Origin: Streptomyces glomeratus
GTDB taxonomy: Bacteria; Actinomycetota; Actinomycetes; Streptomycetales; Streptomycetaceae
NCBI RefSeq assembly: GCF_021462825.1
Contig: NZ_JAKEEB010000002.1
Span: 248,001-312,000, forward strand
Length of the DNA stretch: 64,000 nucleotides
Reading direction: 5' to 3'
Positions 1-9,082 of this stretch are shown here, in pieces. Both the position numbers and the translations under genes were made by a program. Position 1 is the first letter of the stretch; the number at the start of each line of letters is the position of its first letter. The notes under the pieces are model-generated. The model was given only the letters and a program-made list of their open reading frames with translations, made no database searches and had not been told where the DNA came from.

Positions 1-1620
1 AAGATCGCGACCTCCTTCATCTGGATGATCACGGTCGCCCTGAAGACCGACATGGGTGTGGCCTGGCACCGCTTCCTGGCGTTCCCGAACATCTGGTTCA
101 AGCGCAACGCCCGCGGCGAGACCTCCCTGGGCGCCCTGCTCCCGATGACCTCCGGCGGCAAGCCGATCAACTTCGAGGACCCGGGCGAGGACGACGTCTT
201 CGGCGTCTCCCAGGTCGAGCAGTTCTCCTGGAAGGGCCTGCTGGACTTCTCCACCTGCACGGAGTGCGGCCGCTGCCAGTCGCAGTGCCCGGCCTGGAAC
301 ACCGGCAAGCCGCTCTCCCCGAAGCTGCTCATCATGTCGCTGCGTGACCACGCGCACGCCAAGGCCCCCTACCTGCTGGCCGGCGGCGGCAAGACCATGG
401 AGGGCGAGGAGAAGGCGTCCGCCGAGCAGCTGAAGGACGTGCCCGCCGCCGCTCTCGCCGAGGCCGAGCGCCCGCTGATCGGCACCGCCGAGGAGAACGG
501 CGTCATCGACCCGGACGTCCTGTGGTCCTGCACCACCTGCGGCGCCTGCGTCGAGCAGTGCCCGGTCGACATCGAGCACGTCGACCACATCGTCGACATG
601 CGCCGCTACCAGGTGATGATCGAGTCCTCGTTCCCGTCCGAGGCGGGCACGATGCTCAAGAACCTGGAGAAGAAGGGCAACCCCTGGGGCCTGGCCAAGA
701 AGCAGCGCCTGGAGTGGACCAAGGAGGTCGACTTCGAGGTGCCGGTCGTCGGCCGGGACATCGAGGACCTCACCGAGGTCGAGTACCTCTACTGGGTCGG
801 CTGCGCCGGCGCCCTGGAGGACCGCGCCAAGAAGACGACGAAGGCCTTCGCGGAGCTGCTGCACATCGCGGGCGTCAAGTTCGCGATCATGGGCGGCGAC
901 GAGAAGTGCACCGGTGACTCCGCCCGCCGTCTCGGCAACGAGCCCCTGTTCCAGGAACTCGGCATGGAGAACGTCGCCGCGCTGAACATGGCGTTCGGCG
1001 AGGACGACGAGGACCCGGCGACCAAGAAGCCGAAGTCGGCGAAGAAGATCGTCGCGACCTGCCCGCACTGCCTCAACACGATCGGCAACGAGTACCCGCA
1101 GCTCGGCGGCGACTACGAGGTCATCCACCACACCCAGCTGCTCCAGCACCTGGTCGACGAGGGCAAGCTGGTCCCGGTCACCCCGGTCGAGGGCATCATC
1201 ACCTACCACGACCCGTGCTACCTGGGCCGCCACAACAAGATCTACACGCCTCCGCGCGAGATCATCGGCAAGGTCCCGGGCCTGCGCAACGAGGAGATGC
1301 ACCGCCACAAGGAGCGCGGCTTCTGCTGCGGCGCCGGCGGCGCGCGGATGTGGATGGAGGAGCGGATCGGCAAGCGCATCAACAACGAGCGTGTCGACGA
1401 GGCCCTCTCCCTCAACCCCGACATCATCTCCACCGCCTGCCCGTTCTGCCTCGTCATGCTGACCGACTCGGTCAACGGCAAGAAGAACGAGGGCAAGGCC
1501 AAGGAGGCCGTCCAGGTCGTCGACGTGGCGCAGCTGCTGCTCGACTCCGTCAAGACGCCGGTCGACCCGGCGGGCGCGGCGGAGGCGGAGAGCGAGCCGG
1601 AGCCCGAGCCCGTGAAGTAG
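1..1620 (+). CDS. (Fe-S)-binding oxidoreductase, heterodisulfide-reductase type (5' partial)
   Basis: The frame is open at base 1, so the gene begins upstream; 539 residues are visible. Two ferredoxin-type clusters are seen: CTECGRCQSQCP near residue 86, and CTTCGACVEQCP near residue 177. The C-terminal half holds two cysteine-rich CCG-type domains (CPHC, then HDPCYLGRH and GFCCGAGG). This is the layout of the HdrD/GlpC-like Fe-S reductases that pass electrons from a dehydrogenase to the quinone pool. The visible start (TSFIWMITVAL) probably belongs to a membrane segment. The tail ends in a short Glu/Pro-rich stretch. The electron donor cannot be told from this window. Confidence 0.9.
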   Translation, partial: KIATSFIWMITVALKTDMGVAWHRFLAFPNIWFKRNARGETSLGALLPMTSGGKPINFEDPGEDDVFGVSQVEQFSWKGLLDFSTCTECGRCQSQCPAWNTGKPLSPKLLIMSLRDHAHAKAPYLLAGGGKTMEGEEKASAEQLKDVPAAALAEAERPLIGTAEENGVIDPDVLWSCTTCGACVEQCPVDIEHVDHIVDMRRYQVMIESSFPSEAGTMLKNLEKKGNPWGLAKKQRLEWTKEVDFEVPVVGRDIEDLTEVEYLYWVGCAGALEDRAKKTTKAFAELLHIAGVKFAIMGGDEKCTGDSARRLGNEPLFQELGMENVAALNMAFGEDDEDPATKKPKSAKKIVATCPHCLNTIGNEYPQLGGDYEVIHHTQLLQHLVDEGKLVPVTPVEGIITYHDPCYLGRHNKIYTPPREIIGKVPGLRNEEMHRHKERGFCCGAGGARMWMEERIGKRINNERVDEALSLNPDIISTACPFCLVMLTDSVNGKKNEGKAKEAVQVVDVAQLLLDSVKTPVDPAGAAEAESEPEPEPVK

Positions 1621-1660
1621 CCGGCTTCCATACGCCGTTCCCGCGCCGTTCGCAGGCCGA

Positions 1661-1700
1661 CGAGGGGCCGGGGTCGCCATCGAGCGACCCCGGCCCCTCG
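1661..1700 (+). terminator. hairpin terminator after the Fe-S reductase
   Basis: A perfect 17-bp inverted repeat (1661-1677 with 1684-1700) and a 6-base loop, 40 bases after the stop codon. There is no U tract, which is usual for Streptomyces terminators. Confidence 0.8.
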
Positions 1701-1881
1701 CGCGTGTACCGGCATCCCCCGCCCACCGGACTCGGCGGCGCGTCATACGGGTGCGCATATGTAGCGGGCATAACGCTCTGCTCATCGGGTGAGAGTTCCC
1801 TCTCCCCCAGCGTCGTGCCCCGCTCTCCCACAGACCGCCGGAGACACTCGATTCGTCCTTTCCGATCCTCTTGGAGGGCGC

Positions 1882-3375
1882 ATGTGGCTGTTCGGGGAGA
1901 CAATGCCCCACGCACCGATGACGAGACCGGCACGGACGCAGGTCATCCGGGAGCAGCCACCCGTCGGGCGCCGCGGCGGCAAGCCCGCCTGGTACGCGCC
2001 CGCGGCCGTCCTCGGCGACGCGGCCGCCGCCGGTGCCCCGGTGTGCGCGGCCTTCGCGCGGGCCGAGGGCAGGAACGCGGTGGCATACGCGACGGTGGCG
2101 GCCCTGTCCTGGCTGCTGGTGCGCACCGCACGGGACCGCTACGCCGGCCGCCGGCTCGGCGAGCGCGACAACCTCGGCTCCGCGCTGCCGGACTGGCTGG
2201 TGCTGATCGGACTGCTCGCGGTGGTGCGGGCGGCGACCGGCGAGGAGTCCCCCTTCCTCCTCGCCCTGGCCGCCCTTGTCCCGTGCGTCCCGGCGAGCGC
2301 CGCCGTGCACGCGCTGCTCCACCGTCATCTGCTCGCGCAGCGCCGCACCGGCCGGGCCGTCCGCCGGGCCCTGGTCATCGGGGAGGCGCAGGCCGTGGAC
2401 GGTCTGGTGAGCCACCTCGCGAAACGGACCGACCACGAGTTCGTCGTCGTCGGGGTGTGCCCCATCGGCGACGAGGATCCGCACGACCTGGCCCCGGTCG
2501 CCGCCCGCCTGGGACGGCAGGCGCCGTCGCGCATGTCGGCCGACTCCGCGCCGGTGCTCGAGGCGGCCCGGCGGCTCGGCGTGGACGTGGTCGTGGTCGT
2601 CCCCGGACCGCATCTGAACGGCGCCCGGCTGCGGCGGCTGTCGTGGGCGCTGCACGGCGCCCAGTGCCCGCTCATGGTCGTACCGGGCCTGACCGAGGTG
2701 GCCGGACGCCGGGTGGGCGTCCTCTCCATCGCCGGGCTCACGATGCTGAACGTGGCTCCGCCCCTGAAACGGGGGTTCGCCGCGCTGCTGAAGTCGGTGA
2801 CCGACCGGCTGGGCGCCGCACTGCTGATCGTGCTGCTCGCCCCGGTGTTCGCGGCGGTCGCCCTCGCCGTACGCCTGGACTCACCGGGCCCGGTCGTGCA
2901 CCGGCAGACGCGCATCGGCCGCGGCGGAGCGCCCTTCACCATGGCGAAGTTCCGCACGATGGTCGCGGACGCGGAACGGCTGCGGCACCAGCTGGCCGGC
3001 ACCAACGAGAAGGACGGCCGGATGTTCAAGATGCGGCGCGACCCCAGGGTCACCCGCGTCGGCCGGGTGCTGCGCCGCTACTCCCTGGACGAACTGCCCC
3101 AGCTGTTCAACGTCGTCCGCGGCGACATGTCCCTGGTCGGCCCCCGGCCTCCGCTGCCCGACGAAGTGGCCGGCTACGACGAGATGGAACGGCGCCGACT
3201 GGCCGTCAAACCCGGACTCACCGGCCTGTGGCAGGTCAGCGGACGCTCCGACCTGTCCTGGGACGAGACCGTCGCCCTGGACCTCGGATACGTGGACAAC
3301 TGGTCCCTGTCCGTGGACATCGGGGTGCTGGTGCGGACGGTGCGCGCCGTGCTGGCCGGTACCGGCGCCTACTGA
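1882..3375 (+). CDS. polyprenyl-phosphate sugar-1-phosphate transferase (exopolysaccharide initiating enzyme)
   Basis: 497 residues. The N-terminal half has several hydrophobic segments and a nucleotide-binding-like region, as in WbaP/PssY/CpsE proteins. The C-terminal catalytic domain begins at a membrane hairpin and carries the family motifs KFRTM, DELPQLFNV, SLVGPRPP and KPGLTGLWQVSGR. Such enzymes move a sugar-1-phosphate from a nucleotide sugar to undecaprenyl phosphate in the membrane and so start repeat-unit synthesis. ATG 1882 is chosen because GGAGGG (1873-1878) lies just upstream; an in-frame ATG at 1789 has no such site. It is first in the exopolysaccharide locus and 55 bases before the next gene. 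Confidence 0.9.
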   Translation: MWLFGETMPHAPMTRPARTQVIREQPPVGRRGGKPAWYAPAAVLGDAAAAGAPVCAAFARAEGRNAVAYATVAALSWLLVRTARDRYAGRRLGERDNLGSALPDWLVLIGLLAVVRAATGEESPFLLALAALVPCVPASAAVHALLHRHLLAQRRTGRAVRRALVIGEAQAVDGLVSHLAKRTDHEFVVVGVCPIGDEDPHDLAPVAARLGRQAPSRMSADSAPVLEAARRLGVDVVVVVPGPHLNGARLRRLSWALHGAQCPLMVVPGLTEVAGRRVGVLSIAGLTMLNVAPPLKRGFAALLKSVTDRLGAALLIVLLAPVFAAVALAVRLDSPGPVVHRQTRIGRGGAPFTMAKFRTMVADAERLRHQLAGTNEKDGRMFKMRRDPRVTRVGRVLRRYSLDELPQLFNVVRGDMSLVGPRPPLPDEVAGYDEMERRRLAVKPGLTGLWQVSGRSDLSWDETVALDLGYVDNWSLSVDIGVLVRTVRAVLAGTGAY

Positions 3376-3430
3376 GCCGCCCCGGAGCAGTCACCCCATC
3401 GCAGCACTGACGAACATCCCGGGAGGGCCC

Positions 3431-4690
3431 ATGCCGTCGGTCACCACCTCCGCCGACTCCGACAGCGCGTCCGTGCCCGGCTCCACCCGCACGTCCCTGC
3501 CTCCGTACGACAGCACCGACGTGGCCGCCCTCGCGGAGCGCCTCTTCACCTGGGCCGACACACGGGGCTGGGCGGGCCCCGACCCCTACGACGGGCTGAC
3601 CGGTCCGCTGGGACGGGCGGCCGCGCACCGCGTGCTCCGGCAGGTTCTCCTCCAGTCCGTCAAACGCAGCCCGCTCGACCTCCGCCCCGTCCTCGGCATC
3701 CGCGCCCTGCGCACCGCGACGGCCACCGGAACCGCCGCAAGCGCCTGCGCCCGGCTCTCCGCCTCTCCCGTCTGGCGCGAGCGTGCCCTCCGGCTGGGCC
3801 GGCGGACGGCCGCCGAGCAGCTGGCCGGGCGCTACGCAGGGCTGTGGCGCTACGAGTTCGACGTGCAGACCCGGTGGGCCTACTACCCCTCCCGGATCCC
3901 CAACCTGGTCGCCACCACCTTCTGCGCGGACGGCTGCCTGGACACCGGGACGCTCGGCGACCAGGCCGTGCGGTCCCTCGGCCACGCCCTGCTGGAACAC
4001 CTGCACAACGGCGAGTTCTTCACCTACACGCCCACCAGCGACGTCCTGGTCCACAACGCCAACCTCATGGGCGCCGCGCTCGCCGCACGTCTGTCCTGCG
4101 CCGGTACCCTGCGGGGGGACCTGGCGAACCGCCTGGCCACCGCCGCCCGCGACGCGGTCGAGGTGAGCCTCGCAGGTCAGTGCCCCGACGGCTCGTGGCC
4201 GTACGGCCGGGGCCCGAACCTGGGCTGGGTTGACGGCTTCCACACCGGATACGTGCTGCTGCGCCTGGACCAGGCGGGGACCCGGCTCGGCATGGACGTC
4301 CGGGCCCCCCTCGAAAAGGGCGCGGAGCACTACCTGCGGAACCTGTTCGATGGGCCCTTGCCCCGCTACTTCGCGGGCGGCCGCCCCCGCCGGGATCCCA
4401 ACAACGACGCGACGGCCGTACGGGTGATGGCGTGGGCGGCCGACCGCGGCCTGGCCACCCCCGGGTTCGCGTGCGCGGTGCTGGCCGCCGTCGTCGGCCG
4501 CTACCCCGGCCTCGGCCCCGCCCGGCGGACCGGGCGCCTCAGGGTGAACCGGGCCCTCTGGGAGTCGCCCCGTTGGGGCGCCGCACCCCTGCTGGACGCG
4601 CTGACCGCCCTGCACGCAGCCCTGCGGGGCGGTCAGCACCCGTCGGCTCCCGCCGCTCAGAGCGATCAGCCGACGGCGGCCGCCTCGTAG
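3431..4690 (+). CDS. alpha-toroid protein of the polysaccharide locus
   Basis: 419 residues, ATG behind GGGAGG (3421-3426). No signal peptide or membrane segment is obvious. Motifs such as FFTYTP, VHNANLMGAA, CPDGSWPYG and WVDGFHTGYVLL recur along a helical chain, the pattern of (alpha/alpha) barrel or toroid proteins. Related proteins occur in bacterial exopolysaccharide loci (VpsJ-like) and are sometimes labelled cyclase or glycosidase; the true reaction is unknown to me. It follows the initiating transferase with a 55-base gap and probably shares its transcript. Its 3' end overlaps the convergent amidotransferase gene by 25 bases. Confidence 0.7.
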   Translation: MPSVTTSADSDSASVPGSTRTSLPPYDSTDVAALAERLFTWADTRGWAGPDPYDGLTGPLGRAAAHRVLRQVLLQSVKRSPLDLRPVLGIRALRTATATGTAASACARLSASPVWRERALRLGRRTAAEQLAGRYAGLWRYEFDVQTRWAYYPSRIPNLVATTFCADGCLDTGTLGDQAVRSLGHALLEHLHNGEFFTYTPTSDVLVHNANLMGAALAARLSCAGTLRGDLANRLATAARDAVEVSLAGQCPDGSWPYGRGPNLGWVDGFHTGYVLLRLDQAGTRLGMDVRAPLEKGAEHYLRNLFDGPLPRYFAGGRPRRDPNNDATAVRVMAWAADRGLATPGFACAVLAAVVGRYPGLGPARRTGRLRVNRALWESPRWGAAPLLDALTALHAALRGGQHPSAPAAQSDQPTAAAS

Positions 4691-6573
4691 CCCGACAGAA
4701 CGTCCGTGATCCGTCCCGCGCCCGCCATCACGTTCCGCTCCCACCACGCGGCCGCGCACAGCAGGCCGAACACCGCGAGCCCCCGGTCACGCCGCCCTTG
4801 GACGTGCTCGGCGACGAGACGGTCCGCGGTCCGCCGGTCGAAGACGTCGTCGAACAGCGGGGAGCGCCGCACCTCGCGCCACAGGCGGACACCGTGCTCA
4901 CGCAACAGCGACCGCACCGGCGCCCCGAACCCCGTCTTGGGGCGCCGGGCGACGAACTGCGGCACCCCGGACGCCACTGCGGCCGCGCGGAAACGCGCCT
5001 TTCCGTCGCCCAGCCGCACCTGCTCCTCGGCGACCGCGCCGAGCGCGGCGGCCACCACCGGCTCGCCCAGGAACGGCACCCGGAGCTCCACGCTCGCCCG
5101 CATCGATGCCCGGTCGGCGTACAGCAGGTTCAGCCCCGGCAGAAACAGCCGCCGGTCGCACTCCGCCAGCGCCGCGAGCGGTGTGCCGCCCGCGTTCAGG
5201 ACAGTGCCCGCCACCTCTCGGTGCCGCTCGGTGACCGCGTCAAGACCGACGAGCGGCGACAGTGCCGCCCACTCCCGCCCGGAGTAGTACGCCTGCGTCG
5301 CCCAGGACCAGTCGAGGGCGCCGAGCTGCAGCAACCGCCCGAACTTGTCCACGCGGCCCCGGTAGCGCCGGGCCGCGGGCACCGCGCTGGTCGCACCGAG
5401 GGCGGGGCGCGCCCACGCGGGGAATCGTTGCAACAGCCATACAGCCTGGTAACGCTCGTACCCGAGGAACAGCTCCTCCACCCCCAGTCCCGACAGCAGC
5501 ACGGTCGCCTTTCCGCGTGCGGCGCGGGCGAGCTGCAGCAGGACAACCGCGGCGGGGTCCCCGAAGGGGACCTCGGTGGCCACGACCAGCTCTGGGATCC
5601 GGCGCAGCACGTCGACATCCAGGTCCACCCACGTCAGCGGCAGACTCAGCCGACGCGCGACCCGGGCCGCGTAGGGAGCGTCGTCCTCGAACGGCTCCCC
5701 GCCGACCGCCGGGGTGCTGGGCCGCGCGGCGAAGGAGGGCCCGGAAAAGCCGTGCCTGGCCATCTCCACGCCCAGCCAGGTGCTGTCGAGGCCCCCGCTG
5801 AGCAGCAGACCGACCCTCACGTCCGCACGCAACTGCCGGGCGACCGAGACGCGGACCGCGGTTCCGATGTCCTCGGCGGGGCCGGTGGGACCCGCACGCC
5901 ATCGCGGTGACACCTCGTCATACCGGGGGGCCCTGGTGGCGAGCATCGTCCCGGTCGGTACGGCACGGATGCGCTGCCAGCCGGTACGCGGCGGCGGTGT
6001 CCACAGGAACATGGCGCCCTGGGCAACCGCGACCGGGTCGGCCTCGCCGGCCAGTCCGGCGGCCCGCAGCGGTTCGATCTCACTGGCGAGCGCGACCAGG
6101 CGCCCCGCCGCGTCCGACGCCGTGTACAGCGGTTTGACGCCCAGCCGGTCGCGCCCGTAGCGGACCTCTCCGTCGGGCAGGACGAGAGCAAAGGCGAACA
6201 TGCCGTCGACCTCGTCGAGCAGCCGTGGGGCGTCCGGCTGCAACAGGAGTTCGTAGAGAACCTCCGTGTCGCCCTCGGTGGTGAACGCCACCCGCCGCCC
6301 GCGCAGCAGCTCCCGCAGCTGCGGCGCGTTGTAGATCTCACCGTTGTAGACCAGCACCCCCCGCTCGGGGGTGCCGAAGGGCTGGTTGCTGCGCGAGGCG
6401 AGGTCCACCACGGCCAGGCGGCGGAAGTGCAGCTCCGCATGCCAGCTGCCCCCGTCGAGGTCGAGGTGGCCGTCGGCGTCGGGCCCGCGGTGCGCGAGCG
6501 CCACGCACGGATCCGGATGCGAGGGCGGCCGGTGCCGCGCGGTCCGGTTCAGCAGGAGGACGAAGCCGCACAT
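4666..6573 (-). CDS. asparagine synthase (glutamine-hydrolysing)-like amidotransferase
   Basis: 635 residues, AsnB architecture. The protein must start at ATG 6573, because MCG exposes the Cys2 nucleophile of class II glutamine amidotransferases; reading further upstream would bury it. N-terminal motifs are HRGPD, YNGEIYN and EGDTEVL; the synthase domain has the pyrophosphate loop SGGLDST. In polysaccharide loci these homologues are thought to amidate a sugar acid rather than free aspartate, which would fit the ManNAcA made by wecB/wecC here (inference). The start codon shares one base with the stop of the upstream oxidoreductase gene (TGATG), so the two are translationally coupled. Confidence 0.88.
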   Translation of the reverse strand: MCGFVLLLNRTARHRPPSHPDPCVALAHRGPDADGHLDLDGGSWHAELHFRRLAVVDLASRSNQPFGTPERGVLVYNGEIYNAPQLRELLRGRRVAFTTEGDTEVLYELLLQPDAPRLLDEVDGMFAFALVLPDGEVRYGRDRLGVKPLYTASDAAGRLVALASEIEPLRAAGLAGEADPVAVAQGAMFLWTPPPRTGWQRIRAVPTGTMLATRAPRYDEVSPRWRAGPTGPAEDIGTAVRVSVARQLRADVRVGLLLSGGLDSTWLGVEMARHGFSGPSFAARPSTPAVGGEPFEDDAPYAARVARRLSLPLTWVDLDVDVLRRIPELVVATEVPFGDPAAVVLLQLARAARGKATVLLSGLGVEELFLGYERYQAVWLLQRFPAWARPALGATSAVPAARRYRGRVDKFGRLLQLGALDWSWATQAYYSGREWAALSPLVGLDAVTERHREVAGTVLNAGGTPLAALAECDRRLFLPGLNLLYADRASMRASVELRVPFLGEPVVAAALGAVAEEQVRLGDGKARFRAAAVASGVPQFVARRPKTGFGAPVRSLLREHGVRLWREVRRSPLFDDVFDRRTADRLVAEHVQGRRDRGLAVFGLLCAAAWWERNVMAGAGRITDVLSGYEAAAVG

Positions 6574-8855
6574 CAGAAGGCCGCCGTGGTCGCAGCGGCT
6601 CCACCGGCCGGCGGGCCGGGTTTCGGCACCGCGGCTGCCGCACCGGTACCGGGCGCGGAACAGCCCAGCGCCCGGACCAGAGCGGGCGTGACGGGGGCCG
6701 TCTCGACGACCCGGTCCTCGGTGAGCGAGTGGACCGCTCGACAGGCCACCAGCGAACTCCACAGCGCCGAGGAGAAGTCGGCGGCGGCCGCCGCACCGCC
6801 CAAGGGCTCGCCTCGCACCACCCGAACGAGGCCGCGCATCTCGGCCGCGTGTCCTTTGGGCCCCCCACGGTAGGCCGTAGTGGCCGCCCTGCCGCCCTTC
6901 CACACGGTCAGCGAACGGAAGTCGTCGATCCTGGCCGCCACCCCGTCGGTGGCAATCTCCAGAAGCTCCTTGGGCGCGCCGGGTGGGGTCAGCCCCCCGT
7001 ACACGATGGAGGCGGCCGAGCCGTCGTCGTACGTCAGTTGGACAGTGACGCTCTGAGCGGTGGCCCCGTCCCTCGAGTCCACCCCGACGGCCCGAACCCG
7101 GACCGGCTTTCCGGACACCAGGAAGCCCGCCATGTCGATGAAGTGGCAGACCTCGCCGAGCAGCCGTCCACCCTGCCGGGGGTCGAAGTACCAGTGGTCG
7201 GCGGGGAGCCGCCCCCCGAACACCCGGTAGACCAGTTGGAGGGGCGCCCCCGCGGGGAGCGCGGCGCGCAGGTCGCGTACCGCGGGCGCGAACCGCCGAT
7301 TGAAGCCGGCCATCGCCGGCGCTCCCGAGTGCAGCCAGGCGTCGGCCACGTCCTCCAGTTCCGTCTCGGTCAGACCGAGCGGCTTCTCGCAGTACAGGGC
7401 GGTACCACCGCGCAGCACCCGTGCCGCGTACGAGCCGTGGCTGTCGTGGCGGCTGAGCACCATGACGCAGTCGGCGTCACCGGAGGCGAGACCGCTGTCC
7501 ACGTTCTCGGCAACGGTACGGAAGCCCCACCGCTGCCCCTGGTGCGCGGCGGACAGTCCCCGTCCGCCGGCGACCCACGAGAAGGTGACGCCGGGTACCC
7601 GCTTCAGCTCCGGAAAGAGTGTACGGGTGGCGAAGTTGCCCGCACCGATCGCCGCGACGCGCAGCACGCCCTGCGGAGCGGTCCAGGTGCCGGAGCCGGC
7701 CGGGACAGTGGGCGGGGACGGCAGCTGAGCGGTCCCGGGGTAGCGCAGGAGCAGGGCGACACTGCGTCCGCCGGGCGACGGCCTCAGCGCCTCGTACGCG
7801 TCGGCCGCATCCTCGACGGGGAAGACCCGCGGGTTCAGTCCGGCCAGGTCCAGCGCTCCCGTCGCCGTCAGCCGGAGCACTTCGGCGAGGTTGCGGCGTT
7901 CCGTCCACGGGACGTAGCCCTCGGGGTAGGGATGGCCGCCCTCCTCGAAGCGGGGGTCGTAGCGGCCGGGGCCGTAGGAGCGGGCGTAACGGATCGACAG
8001 TTCCTTGCGGTAGTACGAGGACCGCGGCGGCGCGACGCCCACGTCTCCGACGACGACCACGGTGGCACGGTCCCGGGCGAGGTGACCGGCGAACTCCACG
8101 GGGTCGGAGCTGGGCGTGGCGGCGGTGATGAGCACAGCGTCCGCGCCGGCGCCCGCCCAGTGCCGCAGGACGGCACCGGCCAGACCGTCCGCGCCGCGCG
8201 GAAAGGCCACGAGACCCGCCGACTCGGCGAGCGCCACCATGACGGGGTCGGGGTCGATGCCCACCGCGTCGTAGCCGTAGGCACGCAGCAGTTGAAGCGT
8301 CAGCTGGCCGACCAGCCCGAGGCCGATGACCGCGATCCGGGACCCCGGCACCGCCTCCGCCTGGTGGATGCCCTGGAGAGCGATGGCGCCGACCGTGGCG
8401 AATGCGGCCCACTGTGTGTCCACCCCTTCCGGTACGGGGACCACGAGATTGCGGGGCACGGCGACGATCTCCGCGTGCGACGCATAGCGGGCCCCGGCCG
8501 CGGCCACCCGCATCCCGGGACGGATGTCCTCGACGCCCTCTCCCACCCGCAGGACGATGCCCGCGCAGGAGTACCCGAGCTGTACCGGGCGGTCAAGGCG
8601 GTCCTTCACGGTTCTGTAGGTCTCGGCGAGGCCGGTGCGCCGCACGCTGTCGATCACCTGCGCCACCTGGTCCGGACGCTGCCGGGCCTTGCCGATCAGG
8701 CTCTGCGCGCCCGTGGAGACCGTGGCCCGCTCCGTACCCGCGCTGATGAGCGACCACTCGTTGCGGATCACCACCGTCCCGGCGTTGGCGTCGGGGGCGG
8801 GAATGTCTGCCACCGTGATGGCGCCGGTGCGCGGGGACAGGAGAACTGTTTTCAT
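6573..8855 (-). CDS. two-domain oxidoreductase: zinc-type alcohol dehydrogenase fused to Gfo/Idh/MocA
   Basis: 760 residues. Residues 1 to about 375 form a medium-chain dehydrogenase/reductase domain (IPAPDANAGTVVIRN start, nucleotide site IGLGLVGQL). Residues about 390-720 form a Gfo/Idh/MocA domain (AAIGAGNFA near the start, then CEKPLGLTE). This fusion is known in exopolysaccharide loci, commonly beside an AsnB-like gene as here. It probably oxidises or epimerises a nucleotide sugar or lipid-linked sugar; the substrate is not known. ATG 8855 follows a weak AGGCAGGA site. It is divergent from wecB and first in a two-gene unit with the amidotransferase gene. Confidence 0.88.
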   Translation of the reverse strand: MKTVLLSPRTGAITVADIPAPDANAGTVVIRNEWSLISAGTERATVSTGAQSLIGKARQRPDQVAQVIDSVRRTGLAETYRTVKDRLDRPVQLGYSCAGIVLRVGEGVEDIRPGMRVAAAGARYASHAEIVAVPRNLVVPVPEGVDTQWAAFATVGAIALQGIHQAEAVPGSRIAVIGLGLVGQLTLQLLRAYGYDAVGIDPDPVMVALAESAGLVAFPRGADGLAGAVLRHWAGAGADAVLITAATPSSDPVEFAGHLARDRATVVVVGDVGVAPPRSSYYRKELSIRYARSYGPGRYDPRFEEGGHPYPEGYVPWTERRNLAEVLRLTATGALDLAGLNPRVFPVEDAADAYEALRPSPGGRSVALLLRYPGTAQLPSPPTVPAGSGTWTAPQGVLRVAAIGAGNFATRTLFPELKRVPGVTFSWVAGGRGLSAAHQGQRWGFRTVAENVDSGLASGDADCVMVLSRHDSHGSYAARVLRGGTALYCEKPLGLTETELEDVADAWLHSGAPAMAGFNRRFAPAVRDLRAALPAGAPLQLVYRVFGGRLPADHWYFDPRQGGRLLGEVCHFIDMAGFLVSGKPVRVRAVGVDSRDGATAQSVTVQLTYDDGSAASIVYGGLTPPGAPKELLEIATDGVAARIDDFRSLTVWKGGRAATTAYRGGPKGHAAEMRGLVRVVRGEPLGGAAAAADFSSALWSSLVACRAVHSLTEDRVVETAPVTPALVRALGCSAPGTGAAAAVPKPGPPAGGAAATTAAF

Positions 8856-9082
8856 ATCCTGCCTTTACGGAAGGGGAAAAGGCCGCCACGGCAGCAGAAA
8901 GCGCGGACCACGCGCACTGTAGGGACGGCGGTGTGACAGGCCGTGCCCGTGTCCCGCCGAACGGACCGGACGGCCGAACATGTTCATTCCGGCGGGGGAA
9001 CACACACCCTGCAATGGCGGTCACGGCCCCGGAACAACGATTCGCTGGTGCCCGAAGAGCGCTTCTTCCAGAGGAGACTCGG
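8856..9082. promoter_or_regulatory. divergent promoter region, oxidoreductase / wecB
   Basis: 227 bases between divergent starts, less GC-rich than the genes. It contains CTGCAATGGC at 9009-9018, a motif also found in the other two divergent gaps of this locus (11691-11700 and 16349-16358). No clear -10/-35 pair was assigned. Confidence 0.4.

Noticed and set aside
1215..3410. 731-residue plus-strand reading frame
   Set aside because: It overlaps the Fe-S reductase and the sugar transferase in another frame and is Arg/Pro/Gly-rich, a shadow of GC-rich coding DNA.
3236..4759. 507-residue minus-strand reading frame
   Set aside because: Antisense to two well-supported genes; low-complexity Gly/Arg/Val sequence with no family motif.
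6729..8936. 735-residue plus-strand reading frame
   Set aside because: Antisense shadow of the two-domain oxidoreductase, which has full motifs.
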